A stretch of 54,007 nt of DNA from Bacteroidota bacterium (GCA_005884665.1 VBAT01000034.1:42889-96895); one strand, 5' to 3'. Counted from the first letter of the stretch, positions 17,311 to 26,385 are shown. Program-made: numbers and translations. The notes: generated by a model from the sequence alone, not told the origin.

Positions 17311-17607
17311 AGGCCAAGAATGCCGAGAAAAATGGAGTTGATCTGATCTGTGATGTTTGAAGAAACATTGAGGTATCGTCCCTCTCCTTTGGAGAGGGAT
17401 AAGAGGGTGAGGCCAAGAATGCCGAGAAAAATGGAGTTGATCTGATCTGTGATGTTTGAAGAAACATTGAGGTATCGTCCCTCTCCTTTGGAGAGGGATA
17501 AGAGGGTGAGGCCAAGAATGCCGAGAAAAATGAAGTTGATCTGATCTGTGATGTTTGAAGAAACATTGAGGTATCGTTCCTCTCCTTTGGAGAGGGATAA
17601 GAGGGTG
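17311..17607. repeat. 99-bp tandem repeat, three units
   Basis: Units start at 17311, 17410 and 17509 and end at 17607, exactly 99 bp each and nearly identical. Each contains AGGCCAAGAATGCCGAGAAA, a middle part with GATCTGATCTGTGATG, and the palindrome CCTCTCCTTTGGAGAGG. Because 99 is divisible by three, a minus-strand frame stays open through the array, giving a false repeat protein. Confidence 0.95.
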
Positions 17608-17610
17608 AGG

Positions 17611-17646
17611 CAAAAAAAAATTATCCCGACACCAGGTCGGGATAAT
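17611..17646 (-). terminator. Strong minus-strand rho-independent terminator
   Basis: Read on the minus strand, ATTATCCCGAC (17646-17636) pairs perfectly with GTCGGGATAAT (17630-17620) around a 5-nt loop, followed by a run of nine T. No minus-strand protein gene ends nearby (the next stops at 18021), so it probably ends a short noncoding transcript. Confidence 0.8.
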
Positions 17647-17818
17647 TAAAAAAGTAAAGGACGGTTTACTTTGTGGTTTTCATGGATTTGGACCGCTGTA
17701 GAGAATCAGCCGGTATTGGTTTTCATAGATACTGATCGTTAGGATTTGTGCTTCGTTCTGGGATCTGTAATTAGTTTAAGGATACAGGGTTTAGGATATT
17801 GTATTTTCTCGTTCACTG
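17611..17818 (-). ncRNA. Candidate small RNA of about 200 nt
   Basis: A minus-strand promoter at 17825-17856 and the strong terminator at 17611-17646 frame about 200 nt with no convincing ORF. The predicted transcript has a hairpin AAAGTAAA-CCGTCC-TTTACTTT just before the terminator, and the 10-mer ATGAAAACCA occurs twice, 43 bp apart. No Rfam family is recognised by eye, and I do not see the long closing stem and bubble of 6S RNA. Confidence 0.4.
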
Positions 17819-17824
17819 ACAATG

Positions 17825-17856
17825 CAAATATAGTATCAGCAGGCAGGGTAAAACAA
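17825..17856 (-). promoter_or_regulatory. Minus-strand promoter for the candidate small RNA
   Basis: On the minus strand TTG (17856-17854), 21 bp, then TATATTTG (17832-17825). This is a good match to the Bacteroidota promoter pattern. Confidence 0.45.
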
Positions 17857-18020
17857 TAGATGATTGATGATTCGAAGGTACTTATAGCGACTACATATGT
17901 GTAGCTGTCTTACTACAAGGAGTTCCGGTTTTACACTTATTATTAGCAGTAAGTTACTGGTTGACCGACCTTATAAGTTGCCATGCTTTCAGTCGGACAA
18001 AAAAAGCAGCCATTTATTAA

Positions 18021-18377
18021 TCATTTTCTGGTTAGCACCAGGGTCTGAATCACATTTGCTCTCACCTCGCATCGATCAGAAACTGGCCGGAAGGTCAGGA
18101 TGCTATCCTTTATGCGATAAACATAAGTACCCCGGATGGAAGTATCGCAGGAACCCGGAGCGGGAACAAGATCACGCCAGGTAAGCGTGCTATCTTTCAC
18201 TTTATATTGTGCTGATGCAACAAGCTGATCATTTATTAGCAGCTTGATGGTGTCGGATGAGGTAAAATAAACCTGTAATCCATTTTCTCCATCCCATTTC
18301 GTATTCTTCAGAGGATTGTCGGCGCTGATAAAGGAGAAGCAGGCCAGCGCCACCAACACGACGAGGATTTTCTTCAT
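18021..18377 (-). CDS. Small exported protein of unknown function
   Basis: A 118-residue protein with a signal peptide (MKKILVVLVALACFSFISA). The mature part starts NPLKNTKWDGENGLQVYF and has alternating beta-strand character, like small lipocalin-type or META-like exported proteins, but no family is certain. Two Cys (SCDTS and DRCEV) could form a disulfide. It lies downstream of glnS on the same strand but 110 bp away, so cotranscription is uncertain. Confidence 0.7.
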   Translation of the reverse strand: MKKILVVLVALACFSFISADNPLKNTKWDGENGLQVYFTSSDTIKLLINDQLVASAQYKVKDSTLTWRDLVPAPGSCDTSIRGTYVYRIKDSILTFRPVSDRCEVRANVIQTLVLTRK

Positions 18378-18486
18378 ATCAATAAAGATAAACCAAAAGA
18401 GGCGTTGCAGGTAGCAAATGCTTCTTCTTTAGAGATAATTTATCATCCGATAATAGTAAAGTTATCGTTTCACGCAAAGTAAAAAC

Positions 18487-20175
18487 TCAATTTGCCTTTG
18501 AGTCTCCCGCTTTCCAGCTGTCTTTAAGGGTTACCGTGCGGTTGAAGATCATGCCGCTGGTGCTGGAATCTTTGTCCAATGTGAAATATCCTTTACGCAA
18601 AAACTGGTAGCGCTCATCGAATTTTGCATTCTTTAAAGCCGGCTCTGCATAGACCGCTTTTATCGTTTGCAGCGAACCAGGATTGATATACTCCTTGAAA
18701 TCACCTTCTTCTTTTGAAGGATCTTCAACTTTAAATAGACGGTCGTATAACCTAAGTTCTGCGGTGATAGCATGTTTGAGGCTTACCCAATGCAAAGTCC
18801 CTTTTACACTTATACCCGACGTATCATTGCCACTCTGGCTTTCAGGAATATAAGAGCAATGGAGCTCGGTAATATGACCGTTGGCATCTTTGATCACTTC
18901 ATCGCAACGGATGATATAGGCGCTTTTTAAACGAACCATTTTACCAGGAGCCAGCCGGAAGAATTTTTTCGGCGGGTTTTCCATGAAGTCTTCCCGCTCA
19001 ATGTATAGCTCTTTACCAAATGGTATATCGCGGTGGGTCGCCGTTTCCTCTTCAGGATTATTTTCACTGGTCAGCATTTCAGTCTCCCCGGGTTGTTCAT
19101 TATAATTTGTCAGTACTACTTTTAATGGATCAAACACTACCATTCTGCGCAGCGCCACTTTATTCAAATGCTCGCGTACACAAAACTCCAGCAATCCCAG
19201 GTCGGTCAGGTTTTCGCGTTTGGCAATCCCTACCCTGTCGCAAAAATCGCGGATGCTTTCAGGTGTGTATCCCCGGCGACGCATTCCACTTATTGTTGGC
19301 ATACGTGGATCATCCCAGCCATCCACGTATTTTTCGTTGACAAGTTGCAGGAGTTTTCTTTTGCTCATCACCGTATAAGAAAGGTTACGCCGGGCGAATT
19401 CATACTGGTGCGAAGGATATATTTCGAGTTTTTCGATCAGCCAGTCATATAGTTCCCGGTGAGGCACGAATTCCATTGTACAAATGGAATGTGTGACATT
19501 CTCGATACTGTCACTTTGCCCGTGCGCGAAATCATACATTGGATAGATACACCATTTGTCACCAGTCTGGTGATGACTTGCATGCTTGATCCGGTAAAGC
19601 AGCGGATCCCGCATAAGCATGTTGGTATGAGCCATGTCAATCTTTGCCCGCAACGTATGTGTGCCATCCGGAAAATCACCTTTCTTCATTCGCTCAAACA
19701 GGTCAAGATTCTCTTCCACTTTGCGGTTGCGATAAGGACTATCCTTACCAGGCTCAGTGGGCGTACCCTTCATTTCAGCTATTTCTTCGGCTGTAAGATC
19801 ATCAACGTAAGCCAGTCCTTTTTTTATCAGGCTGACGGCAAACTGGTATAGCTCATCGAAATAATCAGAAGCGTAATGTTCATTCTCCCATTGAAAACCC
19901 AGCCATTTAATATCTTCTTTAATGCTCTCTACGTACTCGGTTTCTTCCGTCACGGGATTTGTATCATCAAAACGGAGATTGGTATAACCGCCATATTTTT
20001 GAGCAAGACCGAAATTGAGGCAAATGCTGGTTGCATGGCCCATGTGCAGATATCCATTGGGTTCAGGGGGAAAGCGCGTGACAATGCTCTTGTACTTGCC
20101 GTTTTTGAGATCCTCTTCAATAATCTCTTCCAGGAAATTCAGGGATCGTTCCTCTTTCTTTGTTTCTTCAGCCAT
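18487..20175 (-). CDS. glnS: Glutaminyl-tRNA synthetase
   Basis: A 562-residue class I aminoacyl-tRNA synthetase that charges tRNA-Gln with glutamine in the cytoplasm. The HIGH motif is HMGH at 44-47 within [16 protein letters not shown], and the KMSKS motif reads [21 protein letters not shown] and the Gln-specific [11 protein letters not shown] segment are present, and the anticodon-binding beta-barrels fill the C-terminal 220 residues. Length is normal for GlnRS. Its presence means Gln-tRNA is made directly. It is a single-gene unit with a -7 box just before the start. Confidence 0.95.
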   Translation of the reverse strand: MAEETKKEERSLNFLEEIIEEDLKNGKYKSIVTRFPPEPNGYLHMGHATSICLNFGLAQKYGGYTNLRFDDTNPVTEETEYVESIKEDIKWLGFQWENEHYASDYFDELYQFAVSLIKKGLAYVDDLTAEEIAEMKGTPTEPGKDSPYRNRKVEENLDLFERMKKGDFPDGTHTLRAKIDMAHTNMLMRDPLLYRIKHASHHQTGDKWCIYPMYDFAHGQSDSIENVTHSICTMEFVPHRELYDWLIEKLEIYPSHQYEFARRNLSYTVMSKRKLLQLVNEKYVDGWDDPRMPTISGMRRRGYTPESIRDFCDRVGIAKRENLTDLGLLEFCVREHLNKVALRRMVVFDPLKVVLTNYNEQPGETEMLTSENNPEEETATHRDIPFGKELYIEREDFMENPPKKFFRLAPGKMVRLKSAYIIRCDEVIKDANGHITELHCSYIPESQSGNDTSGISVKGTLHWVSLKHAITAELRLYDRLFKVEDPSKEEGDFKEYINPGSLQTIKAVYAEPALKNAKFDERYQFLRKGYFTLDKDSSTSGMIFNRTVTLKDSWKAGDSKAN

Positions 20176-20182
20176 AAGACTG

Positions 20183-20190
20183 CAAATTTA
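20183..20190 (-). promoter_or_regulatory. -7 box directly upstream of glnS
   Basis: The minus strand reads TAAATTTG, ending 7 nt before the glnS ATG (20175), so the leader would be only a few nucleotides long or absent. The -33 element is unclear. Confidence 0.4.
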
Positions 20191-20424
20191 AGAAACAGAA
20201 CGATTTGCGACGGAATTATCAGCGTAAGGAAGTGTCCAGGTTTGAAAAATCAGGATGGCCACAGAGCCTTTCTTCTTTGCAGCACTCAGTGTCTCCTTAG
20301 TGGTCCTCCTGTAGCTAAATTCAAATCCGATACCTGCCTGTCCGGTAGCCAGGGCTATCGGATAAGACACAACCTGAGTAAAAGCTATGATAAAAGCCGA
20401 ATGTGCAAGACTTCATCAGGCCAA

Positions 20425-22272
20425 TTATTGCCTCATCACCGGCAATTCAATATAAGTGGGGTACTGTGAGGAAAAATAAATGCGATGTTCGGCCTTAATA
20501 TAGTCCGATTCTTTGGCCTCAAAGATATTCGGGATATACCTCTGCGGGTTGCGGTCAATAACAGGAAACCAGGTACTCTGCACCTGGATCATGACCCGGT
20601 GACCTTTTTTAAACACATGATTGATATCGTGGAGATCAATTACAAACTCCTCCGGCTTATTTGGTGTGAGCGGGGAAGGCTGGCTGAAACTTTTCCTGAA
20701 GCGGCCCCGGAATACTTCCATGGCAACGGGGAACTGGTAGCCACTCATCGACAAAGGCCGGGTCTTGTCGGGGTAAACATCGATCAGCTTGACGATCCAG
20801 TCGGCATCAGTCGCGCTGGTACTTGCAAAAAGATGGGCTTTAATTTTTCCTGTCACTACCAGGTCGTCTGTCAGCGTATCCATTGCAAAACTTATCACAT
20901 CGGGTCTCGAATAAACGAAACGCTGATCTTCCACATGCCAGGGACGCCAGCGACTGCCGGGTCCATAAGTAGCTTCAATAGGCGGAAGCCGGTAAGGGAC
21001 AGGCTTGGCCGGATCACTGGTAAAACTTACAAAGCCATTAGCCGACGTCGGCTTATTGAACGAACATTTACTGTTAGCTCCGGCATATAATTTTTTTATT
21101 TCGGCTTCTTTTGGCGGCCAGCTGGAATAGGTTTTCCATTCGTTGCTACCAGTCTGGAAGGTGTAGGCTTCTTCGAACTTTCCATCCCCTATTCCCCTGA
21201 GATAATAATCAAACCATTTCTTCTGCAATTCCTGGAACCAGGCGGCAGTGTTACTTCCAAAAGATATTCTACCGATACTATCCGCTTTGAATGAGGCCCA
21301 TTGTCCATGATACCATGGCCCGAGTACAATATGATTGAAATTGGAAGCATCCTTCTTTTCCATATGTGCATACATCAGCTGCGGTCCATTGATATCTTCC
21401 TGGTCATAATAACCACCGACATGCAATTGCGGAACCTGTGCCGACTGTACATAGCTCAGCGGAGAATTTTTTTGCCAGAATTCATCATAGCTGGGGTGTT
21501 TGACAAAATTGTTCCAGGTCGGGATGCGTTCATGAAAATATTTGGCATTGACATTTTTTAAAGAGCCCAGTTGAAGATACCAGTCGTAAAGATCATAACG
21601 GGGAAAATCAAAATCGCTGTCTGTTGTCGGGTCAAACTCCACCTCGTAAGTATATTCCATTCCATAGCTTAGCCTGAATGCTCCGTTATGATGAAAATCA
21701 TCGCCCAGGAAAAGATCGCCCATGCAGGCCTGCTCGGAAGAAGCTTTCAAAGCAGGATGTGGATCCACTGAACCCACAAGGGCCAGCCACCCGGGATAAG
21801 AAATCCCGAATATGCCGGCTTTACCATTATTATTTTTAAGGTTTTTAATAAGCCAGTCTATCGTGTCCCAGGTATCAGTGCTTTCATCAATCGCATTTTT
21901 ATCGGTAGCATGTATCAAAGGCTGATGGATCTGCATTTTGCCCTCGCTTTTATATTTACCACGGATATCCTGGAAGATCAAAAAGTAGCCATCCTTCAGG
22001 AATGAGCCATAATTACGTCCAAAAAAAGCAAGGCTTAATGTTGTGTCGTTTTTTATAAAAGCTGGAAATGCGCCATAAGGAGTTCGTGTCAGCAATATAG
22101 GGCCCGCCTGCCTGGCATTTACCGGGCTGATGATAACCGTATGTAGTTTTATTCCATCCCGCATGGGTATCATCATTTCTGATTTCATCGCACCGGTTAT
22201 GCTGTCTGCCTGCGCGAATAATAAATTGACGTGGATGCCTGAGAGCACGAAGAGAATAAATAGTTTTTTCAT
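20425..22272 (-). CDS. CocE/NonD-family hydrolase (X-Pro dipeptidyl-peptidase-like)
   Basis: A 615-residue exported serine hydrolase. The ATG at 22272 is chosen because it begins a clear signal peptide (MKKLFILFVLSGIHVNLLFA); the longer frame from 22326 does not. The alpha/beta-hydrolase domain has MIPMRDGIKLHTVI, LLTRTPYG and the nucleophile elbow GISYPGW. The C-terminal jelly-roll domain (DDLVVTGKIKAHLFASTSAT, then FVIDLHDINHVFKKGHRVMI) is the X-Pro peptidase C-terminal type. Members hydrolyse peptide, ester or beta-lactam amide bonds (for example glutaryl-7-ACA acylase, cocaine esterase). The actual substrate is unknown. Confidence 0.88.
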   Translation of the reverse strand: MKKLFILFVLSGIHVNLLFAQADSITGAMKSEMMIPMRDGIKLHTVIISPVNARQAGPILLTRTPYGAFPAFIKNDTTLSLAFFGRNYGSFLKDGYFLIFQDIRGKYKSEGKMQIHQPLIHATDKNAIDESTDTWDTIDWLIKNLKNNNGKAGIFGISYPGWLALVGSVDPHPALKASSEQACMGDLFLGDDFHHNGAFRLSYGMEYTYEVEFDPTTDSDFDFPRYDLYDWYLQLGSLKNVNAKYFHERIPTWNNFVKHPSYDEFWQKNSPLSYVQSAQVPQLHVGGYYDQEDINGPQLMYAHMEKKDASNFNHIVLGPWYHGQWASFKADSIGRISFGSNTAAWFQELQKKWFDYYLRGIGDGKFEEAYTFQTGSNEWKTYSSWPPKEAEIKKLYAGANSKCSFNKPTSANGFVSFTSDPAKPVPYRLPPIEATYGPGSRWRPWHVEDQRFVYSRPDVISFAMDTLTDDLVVTGKIKAHLFASTSATDADWIVKLIDVYPDKTRPLSMSGYQFPVAMEVFRGRFRKSFSQPSPLTPNKPEEFVIDLHDINHVFKKGHRVMIQVQSTWFPVIDRNPQRYIPNIFEAKESDYIKAEHRIYFSSQYPTYIELPVMRQ

Positions 22273-22536
22273 GTTGAATTGTATGATTGGACAGGAGGAT
22301 AAAGATAAGATGAAAAAAAAGTACAACCCTTTCTCTTTCCGGATTCACGGAAAAAAACGAAGGTGTATCCGCGGCTCAAAATAATCTTAGTGGTTCCTGG
22401 CGTTCCTTGGACGCAAAGGCGCAACGTAAGTGCCGACCGTTAATCGTTGCGTCGTCGTCCCGCATATTTGCGGGAAGCGTGAGCTTTATTTTAAAACTGA
22501 GGCGATACTGAAAGTATATTCATCTGTGGTAATACC

Positions 22537-22544
22537 TAAATTTG
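22537..22544 (+). promoter_or_regulatory. -7 box 4 bp before a start codon (possible leaderless message)
   Basis: TAAATTTG ends 4 bp before the ATG at 22549. Transcription starting 5-7 nt after the box would begin at or next to the start codon. Confidence 0.4.
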
Positions 22545-22548
22545 AATC

Positions 22549-22944
22549 ATGAGTCGTCTACTGTCTCTTTTGATGTTACTTCTTCTTTTCTCCTGCAACA
22601 CAGATCAACTGGAGGATAAAGTACAGACGATCGAACTGGAATATATACCATGGGCCTGTGATTGCGCCAACTGGGCCAGCCCTGAAGATATAGACAGGTA
22701 TAATGACAACAAAGACGATTCGCTCGCCACTCTCAGCATTTTCGTGGAGCCTGCCGATCCATCCCTTGCGCTTCCAGATACAATTGGATATATCAATGAC
22801 CGTATCAGGTTTATCGGCCAGTTTTATAAGGCGAAAGGATTCCCGAAGGGGTTTAAGTCATCTGAAAAGGGAACCCAAGCGAGGGTATTCAGGTATACAA
22901 AATTTGAAGTGCTTAATAGCGGCTATAGAGAAAGGGCCCGCTAG
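22549..22944 (+). CDS. Small lipoprotein of unknown function
   Basis: A 131-residue lipoprotein: MSRLLSLLMLLLLFSC gives a lipobox with Cys16. The mature part begins with an acidic linker, then IELEYIPWACDCANW, a Cys-rich start (ACDC) that might bind metal or form a disulfide. A strand-rich region with TIGYINDRIRFIGQFYKAKG follows. No family is recognised with confidence. It stands alone between two minus-strand units. Confidence 0.7.
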   Translation: MSRLLSLLMLLLLFSCNTDQLEDKVQTIELEYIPWACDCANWASPEDIDRYNDNKDDSLATLSIFVEPADPSLALPDTIGYINDRIRFIGQFYKAKGFPKGFKSSEKGTQARVFRYTKFEVLNSGYRERAR

Positions 22945-22958
22945 TCTATCCCGGTATT

Positions 22959-23518
22959 TTATTCCCTTTCATTCGCGCGTGGCCGGTGCTGTTTGCTGTC
23001 CTTTGCGGGATCAGTCATATTTCCGCTATATCCTGTTTTTTGCAGGTCGAAAACTTCAATGATTTTATTTTCCATCTCTACAATATGGCCCTTATCAGGA
23101 AGGCCGACTGCTATTGCGCAGGCCACCATTTTTGTTGCTGATTTATTGAAAGCAGGCATAACCAACAAATGTTCTTGCTTCCTGGTGCCAAAACCCGCAC
23201 TAAGGTCGGTGATCATAAGAGCCCTGAACACAGGACCAAAAACCGCTGTGTCTTCAATCCCACTGTTGTAAAAAAAAGAATGAAACTATAACCCTCATAT
23301 TCTTTTTCCCTGATAATTGCTTTGTATGCCGGGGGCGGCATCTGCAAGCTATCGGATCTTACAAGCCGGTATTCAGTGGAGTCAAGCACTTCAACCTTCG
23401 CAGAATTAGGAAAAATAGCTTTCAATTTTATCTTGATATTATGCCTGTCCCAATTTTTCTCTTTCATACAGGATGAAACCAGGGCCAACGACAATAACAG
23501 GTAAATAATGTAACGCAT
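22959..23518 (-). pseudogene. Lipoprotein of unknown function split by a homopolymer frameshift
   Basis: The N-terminal part from 23518 has a lipobox (LALVSSC) and runs to YEGYSFIL. The C-terminal part (ALMITDLSAGFGTRKQEHLL to the stop at 22959) continues in another frame. Joining them at the run of eight T (plus strand 23270-23277) gives a smooth sequence, FIL-FYNSGIEDTAVFGPVFRAL, and one protein of about 185 residues. Without the shift the first frame ends in an unrelated tail. This is either a sequencing error in the homopolymer, a real broken gene or a slippage-switched gene. Function unknown. Confidence 0.65.
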
Positions 23519-23577
23519 TATGTGTGTAAAATAGAATAATTTTCCAGTAGTTAATTCTGTCTATCTTAATATAAAAA

Positions 23578-23883
23578 ATGATATCCCGGCATTGGACTGG
23601 CCTGGCCAAAAAGGACAAAGCGCCTGAATATGTTATTCATCTCAAGACCGATACTTTCAGGCAATTAAAACAACTCGATGGATTTATATCGGCGAGCATC
23701 CTGAAAAGAGAGCTTGATGAAGGGATTGAATTCCTGATCATTACTGAATGGAAAACACTCGATTCGATAAAACAATTTGCTGGTGACCATTATGAAAAAG
23801 CTGTAGTGCCGGCAATCGTGCAATCCATGATGATCAGGTATGACGCAAAGGCCACGCATTATGAAGTTGAAACAACAGTTTGA
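23578..23883 (+). CDS. ABM-like dimeric alpha/beta-barrel protein
   Basis: A 101-residue cytoplasmic protein. TFRQLKQLDGFISASILKRE, then EFLIITEWKTLDSIKQFAGD, matches the layout of antibiotic biosynthesis monooxygenase-like (ABM) ferredoxin-fold dimers. Here the first helix leads into a strand with a conserved Gly/Phe, and the second strand ends in EW. These proteins include heme-degrading and quinone-oxidising enzymes as well as many of unknown role. No haem or flavin ligand can be assigned. It is a single gene. Confidence 0.65.
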   Translation: MISRHWTGLAKKDKAPEYVIHLKTDTFRQLKQLDGFISASILKRELDEGIEFLIITEWKTLDSIKQFAGDHYEKAVVPAIVQSMMIRYDAKATHYEVETTV

Positions 23884-23972
23884 CATCTATAAGAGCATAA
23901 AAAAGGGATGTATGTTCTATACATGCCTTGCATGTAGTGCGATCCCTGCAATCATGTCAGGTAACAGCGAGG

Positions 23973-25358
23973 TTAAGGCGCTTTTACCAGTTTAAGGATT
24001 TTACCGGTAGTACCGGACGGGCCTCCATTGGAACTAACAGTCAGGTAAATCTCACCTTTATTATCCTGGCCAAATCCTTTAAGATAATACCCGATGTCAT
24101 CGGGATGACTGGCCAGGTTTATCTCCTGGTAATCCCATGAACTTTGCGAAGACGGTGTACTAATGAACAGTTCTCCATTGGGTGCATTGCTCTGCGCATA
24201 GGTGCCAAAAATATATTTGCCCTGGTAAGCAGGTATGGCATTGCCGCGATACACATTTCCACCAATGACAGTCAGTGCCCGCCCGCCCAGTGGGTTTGCC
24301 GTATTATTAATTACAATTACCGGATCAGTAAATGTTTTGCCGAGATTATCCATAGTCGGACAGGAAGCTAATGCGGTATCATTATTCGCCGCGTTGAAAC
24401 AAACCCGGCCTTCCTTTACATTCCAACCGTAATTGCCGCCCTTCGTTACAACATTAATTTCTTCGTACAATACCTGGCCTGCATCACCCAGGTACAGGCT
24501 ATGGTTACCACCCATATCGAATGACATCCGGAACGGGTTTCGGAAACCATAGGCATAAATTTCATCTTTGCCGGAAGTGGCAACAAATGGATTATCCGGT
24601 GGAATACCATAAGGCGAACCGGTATTCACATCTATCCTCAAAACATTGCCAAACAGGTTTGCCTCTACATCCTGCCCATTACCTCCCGCATTAGCTGCAT
24701 ACCAGTCATCCACATGGCCGGGTGCGACATCATTGGCTGCGCCTCCGTCGCCGATAGCAATGTATAGATAACCATCAGGTCCGAATGCGATCGTACCTCC
24801 ATTATGATTGCTTTGCGGATCATCAATGTCGAGGAGGATTTTTTCGCTGGTCATATCAACCACGTTACCGTTTGTCGCCGAAGCCTTGAACTCAGAGATG
24901 CGGCTTAAATTATTCCAGGAAGTCGTGGGTGTGGGGCCTCCGGGTCTTGGTGGTAATTGATAATAAACATAGAAACGGCGGTTTGTAGCAAATTGGGGAT
25001 GAAAAGCGAGACCCAGCAATCCACGTTCATCATAGGCAGGGTTTAGTGCTACTATCGTGGAAGAGATGTCCATAAAAGGGGTAGGTAGTTTAGCTCCAGT
25101 TGAGTCGACGATCCATATTTTTCCAGCCTGGTCAATTACAAACAACCTGCCCGTATTATCAGGCGAAGCGACCAAACCAATAGGCGAAACGAAACCATCG
25201 GCTACCTGTTTTACATCCACTGAAGTGTTGGCAACGGTATCGCCTTTATCATCCTTTTTACATCGTGTAAGTAAAAGGGCCAGGATGATCAGCGAAGGAA
25301 TAATAATGACAAAGAAATAAAAGCGGCGGTCAATGAAGGATTGCTGAATCATTTTCAT
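23973..25358 (-). CDS. PQQ-dependent sugar dehydrogenase-like lipoprotein (GSDH family)
   Basis: A 461-residue lipoprotein with a long hydrophobic N-terminus and lipobox ALLLTRC. The beta-propeller of soluble glucose/sorbosone dehydrogenases is recognisable: GFVSPIGLVASPDNTGRLFV, ERGLLGLAFHPQF with the active-site His, LSRISEFK, HNGGTIAFGPDGYLYIAIGD and YGFRNPFRMSFD. Enzymes of this family oxidise sugars with PQQ in the periplasm. Whether this one binds PQQ is not shown, and no pqq synthesis gene is in the window. A second ATG two codons in (25352) is equally possible. Confidence 0.88.
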   Translation of the reverse strand: MKMIQQSFIDRRFYFFVIIIPSLIILALLLTRCKKDDKGDTVANTSVDVKQVADGFVSPIGLVASPDNTGRLFVIDQAGKIWIVDSTGAKLPTPFMDISSTIVALNPAYDERGLLGLAFHPQFATNRRFYVYYQLPPRPGGPTPTTSWNNLSRISEFKASATNGNVVDMTSEKILLDIDDPQSNHNGGTIAFGPDGYLYIAIGDGGAANDVAPGHVDDWYAANAGGNGQDVEANLFGNVLRIDVNTGSPYGIPPDNPFVATSGKDEIYAYGFRNPFRMSFDMGGNHSLYLGDAGQVLYEEINVVTKGGNYGWNVKEGRVCFNAANNDTALASCPTMDNLGKTFTDPVIVINNTANPLGGRALTVIGGNVYRGNAIPAYQGKYIFGTYAQSNAPNGELFISTPSSQSSWDYQEINLASHPDDIGYYLKGFGQDNKGEIYLTVSSNGGPSGTTGKILKLVKAP

Positions 25359-25671
25359 ATTTGCGGGTTTTAGATAGTAAAAAATACTCCTGGTGAAGGA
25401 AAAGGCGATGACCGTTTTGAAAACCTTTGGAGGAGATGAGGATGGAGAAAATTCTACACTATTATATCGAAAGTAAGAGCAAAAAAGTTGCTATGAGTAT
25501 TTTAAAAATTTGAAATGAGAGAAATTGAAAATGAGGCAGTTTGAAAATTTATTAAAGAAGTTATTAACGTTTCTTAAACCTTTTAATACTTCGCCGTTCT
25601 CATTGAAGAACGATTGATCACCCTGACAAATGTTTTTCAATCGCTAAATTCTTAAACCCAAAAATCAAGTT
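25359..25671 (+). other. AT-rich leader region without a gene
   Basis: This is the 313 bp between the divergent GSDH gene and the Ala/Thr-rich secreted protein gene. It is AT-rich and has a small hairpin CGTTCT-CATTGA-AGAACG near 25592-25609. I see no ORF and no convincing TAnnTTTG promoter. Confidence 0.5.
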
Positions 25672-26307
25672 ATGAAAACAGCAATGAAAAAGACCCTGAT
25701 CCTTACCCTGGCAAGCTTTGGTTCACTGTGCATGTATGCCCAGGTCAACCTTGGCTTAAAATCTACTACACAAGCTGCAACCACGATCACCGCTAATACA
25801 AGTACAATAACAAAAGCCACTGGCCAGGCGACCAAAGCCACCCAGAGCACAGTTAAAGCCTCGACTTCCAAAGTCTCCGATGTAAAAACAAAAACAGCAT
25901 CTACTGTAAAAACCGGTGCTGAAAAAACAGGTTCATCAGCCAGCAACACGACTGGCAAACTGTCAAACAGCGCCGATGTGAATCCGGGAGTATCGGTTTC
26001 AACACAAACCAGCACTACCAGTTCCGCCGGATCGGCCAGCGCCGGTGGCAATGCTTCCACAGATGCAAATGCTGGTGTGAACGTAGATGCAAAAAAAGTG
26101 GTAAACGATACAAAGGCAACAACCAGCAGCACAGCAGCCCCGGTAAAAAACAAGACAAATGCTACCGTAGAAAAGGCTAAAGAATTAAAGAATGAGGCAA
26201 AATCAGATGTAAAGACCGCGGCAACCGGAGCTACCTCCGTAAAACCCGAAGTAAAGGCATCGGCTGAAACAAAATCCAACACATCCGCATCAGCCAGCAA
26301 ACAGTAA
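25672..26307 (+). CDS. Secreted low-complexity Ser/Thr/Ala/Lys-rich protein
   Basis: A 211-residue protein with a signal peptide (MKKTLILTLASFGSLCMYAQ). The start is either 25672 or the in-frame ATG at 25684. After NLGLKS the sequence is almost entirely Ser, Thr, Ala, Lys, Val, Asn and Gly, with loose repeats such as TKATGQATKATQSTVKAST and ATVEKAKELKNEAKSDV. It is likely disordered or a loose amphipathic helix, with a positively charged surface, and has no aromatic core. Possible roles include a structural or surface-binding protein, but none can be assigned. A terminator follows and then a beta-barrel gene. Confidence 0.75.
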   Translation: MKTAMKKTLILTLASFGSLCMYAQVNLGLKSTTQAATTITANTSTITKATGQATKATQSTVKASTSKVSDVKTKTASTVKTGAEKTGSSASNTTGKLSNSADVNPGVSVSTQTSTTSSAGSASAGGNASTDANAGVNVDAKKVVNDTKATTSSTAAPVKNKTNATVEKAKELKNEAKSDVKTAATGATSVKPEVKASAETKSNTSASASKQ

Positions 26308-26331
26308 GAACCATTAAGATCGAAGATTGAT

Positions 26332-26366
26332 AAAGGGATGTCTCGAATCGTTACATCCCTTTTCTT
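26332..26366 (+). terminator. Terminator between the low-complexity protein and the beta-barrel gene
   Basis: AAAGGGATGT (26332-26341) and ACATCCCTTT (26353-26362) form a perfect 10-bp stem with an 11-nt loop, followed by TCTTT. Any read-through would continue into the gene at 26386, 20 bp on. Confidence 0.65.
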
Positions 26367-26385
26367 TAACCATAAAGCATTCTTT

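Noticed and set aside
17311..17607. Possible CRISPR array
   Set aside because: The repeats are 99 bp in direct contact, with no variable spacers, and no cas genes are near.
17161..17613. A minus-strand 150-codon frame with three 33-residue repeats
   Set aside because: The unit of 99 bp is a multiple of three, so the frame stays open by chance. The sequence is a palindromic intergenic repeat and has no start context or composition of a real protein.
17611..17818. 6S RNA
   Set aside because: The candidate lacks the long closing stem with a central bubble expected of 6S RNA.
20176..20424. A 60-codon frame between glnS and the CocE/NonD gene
   Set aside because: The sequence looks like a dispersed intergenic repeat (CACTAAGGAGACACTGAGTG on the minus strand), and the frame has no protein features.
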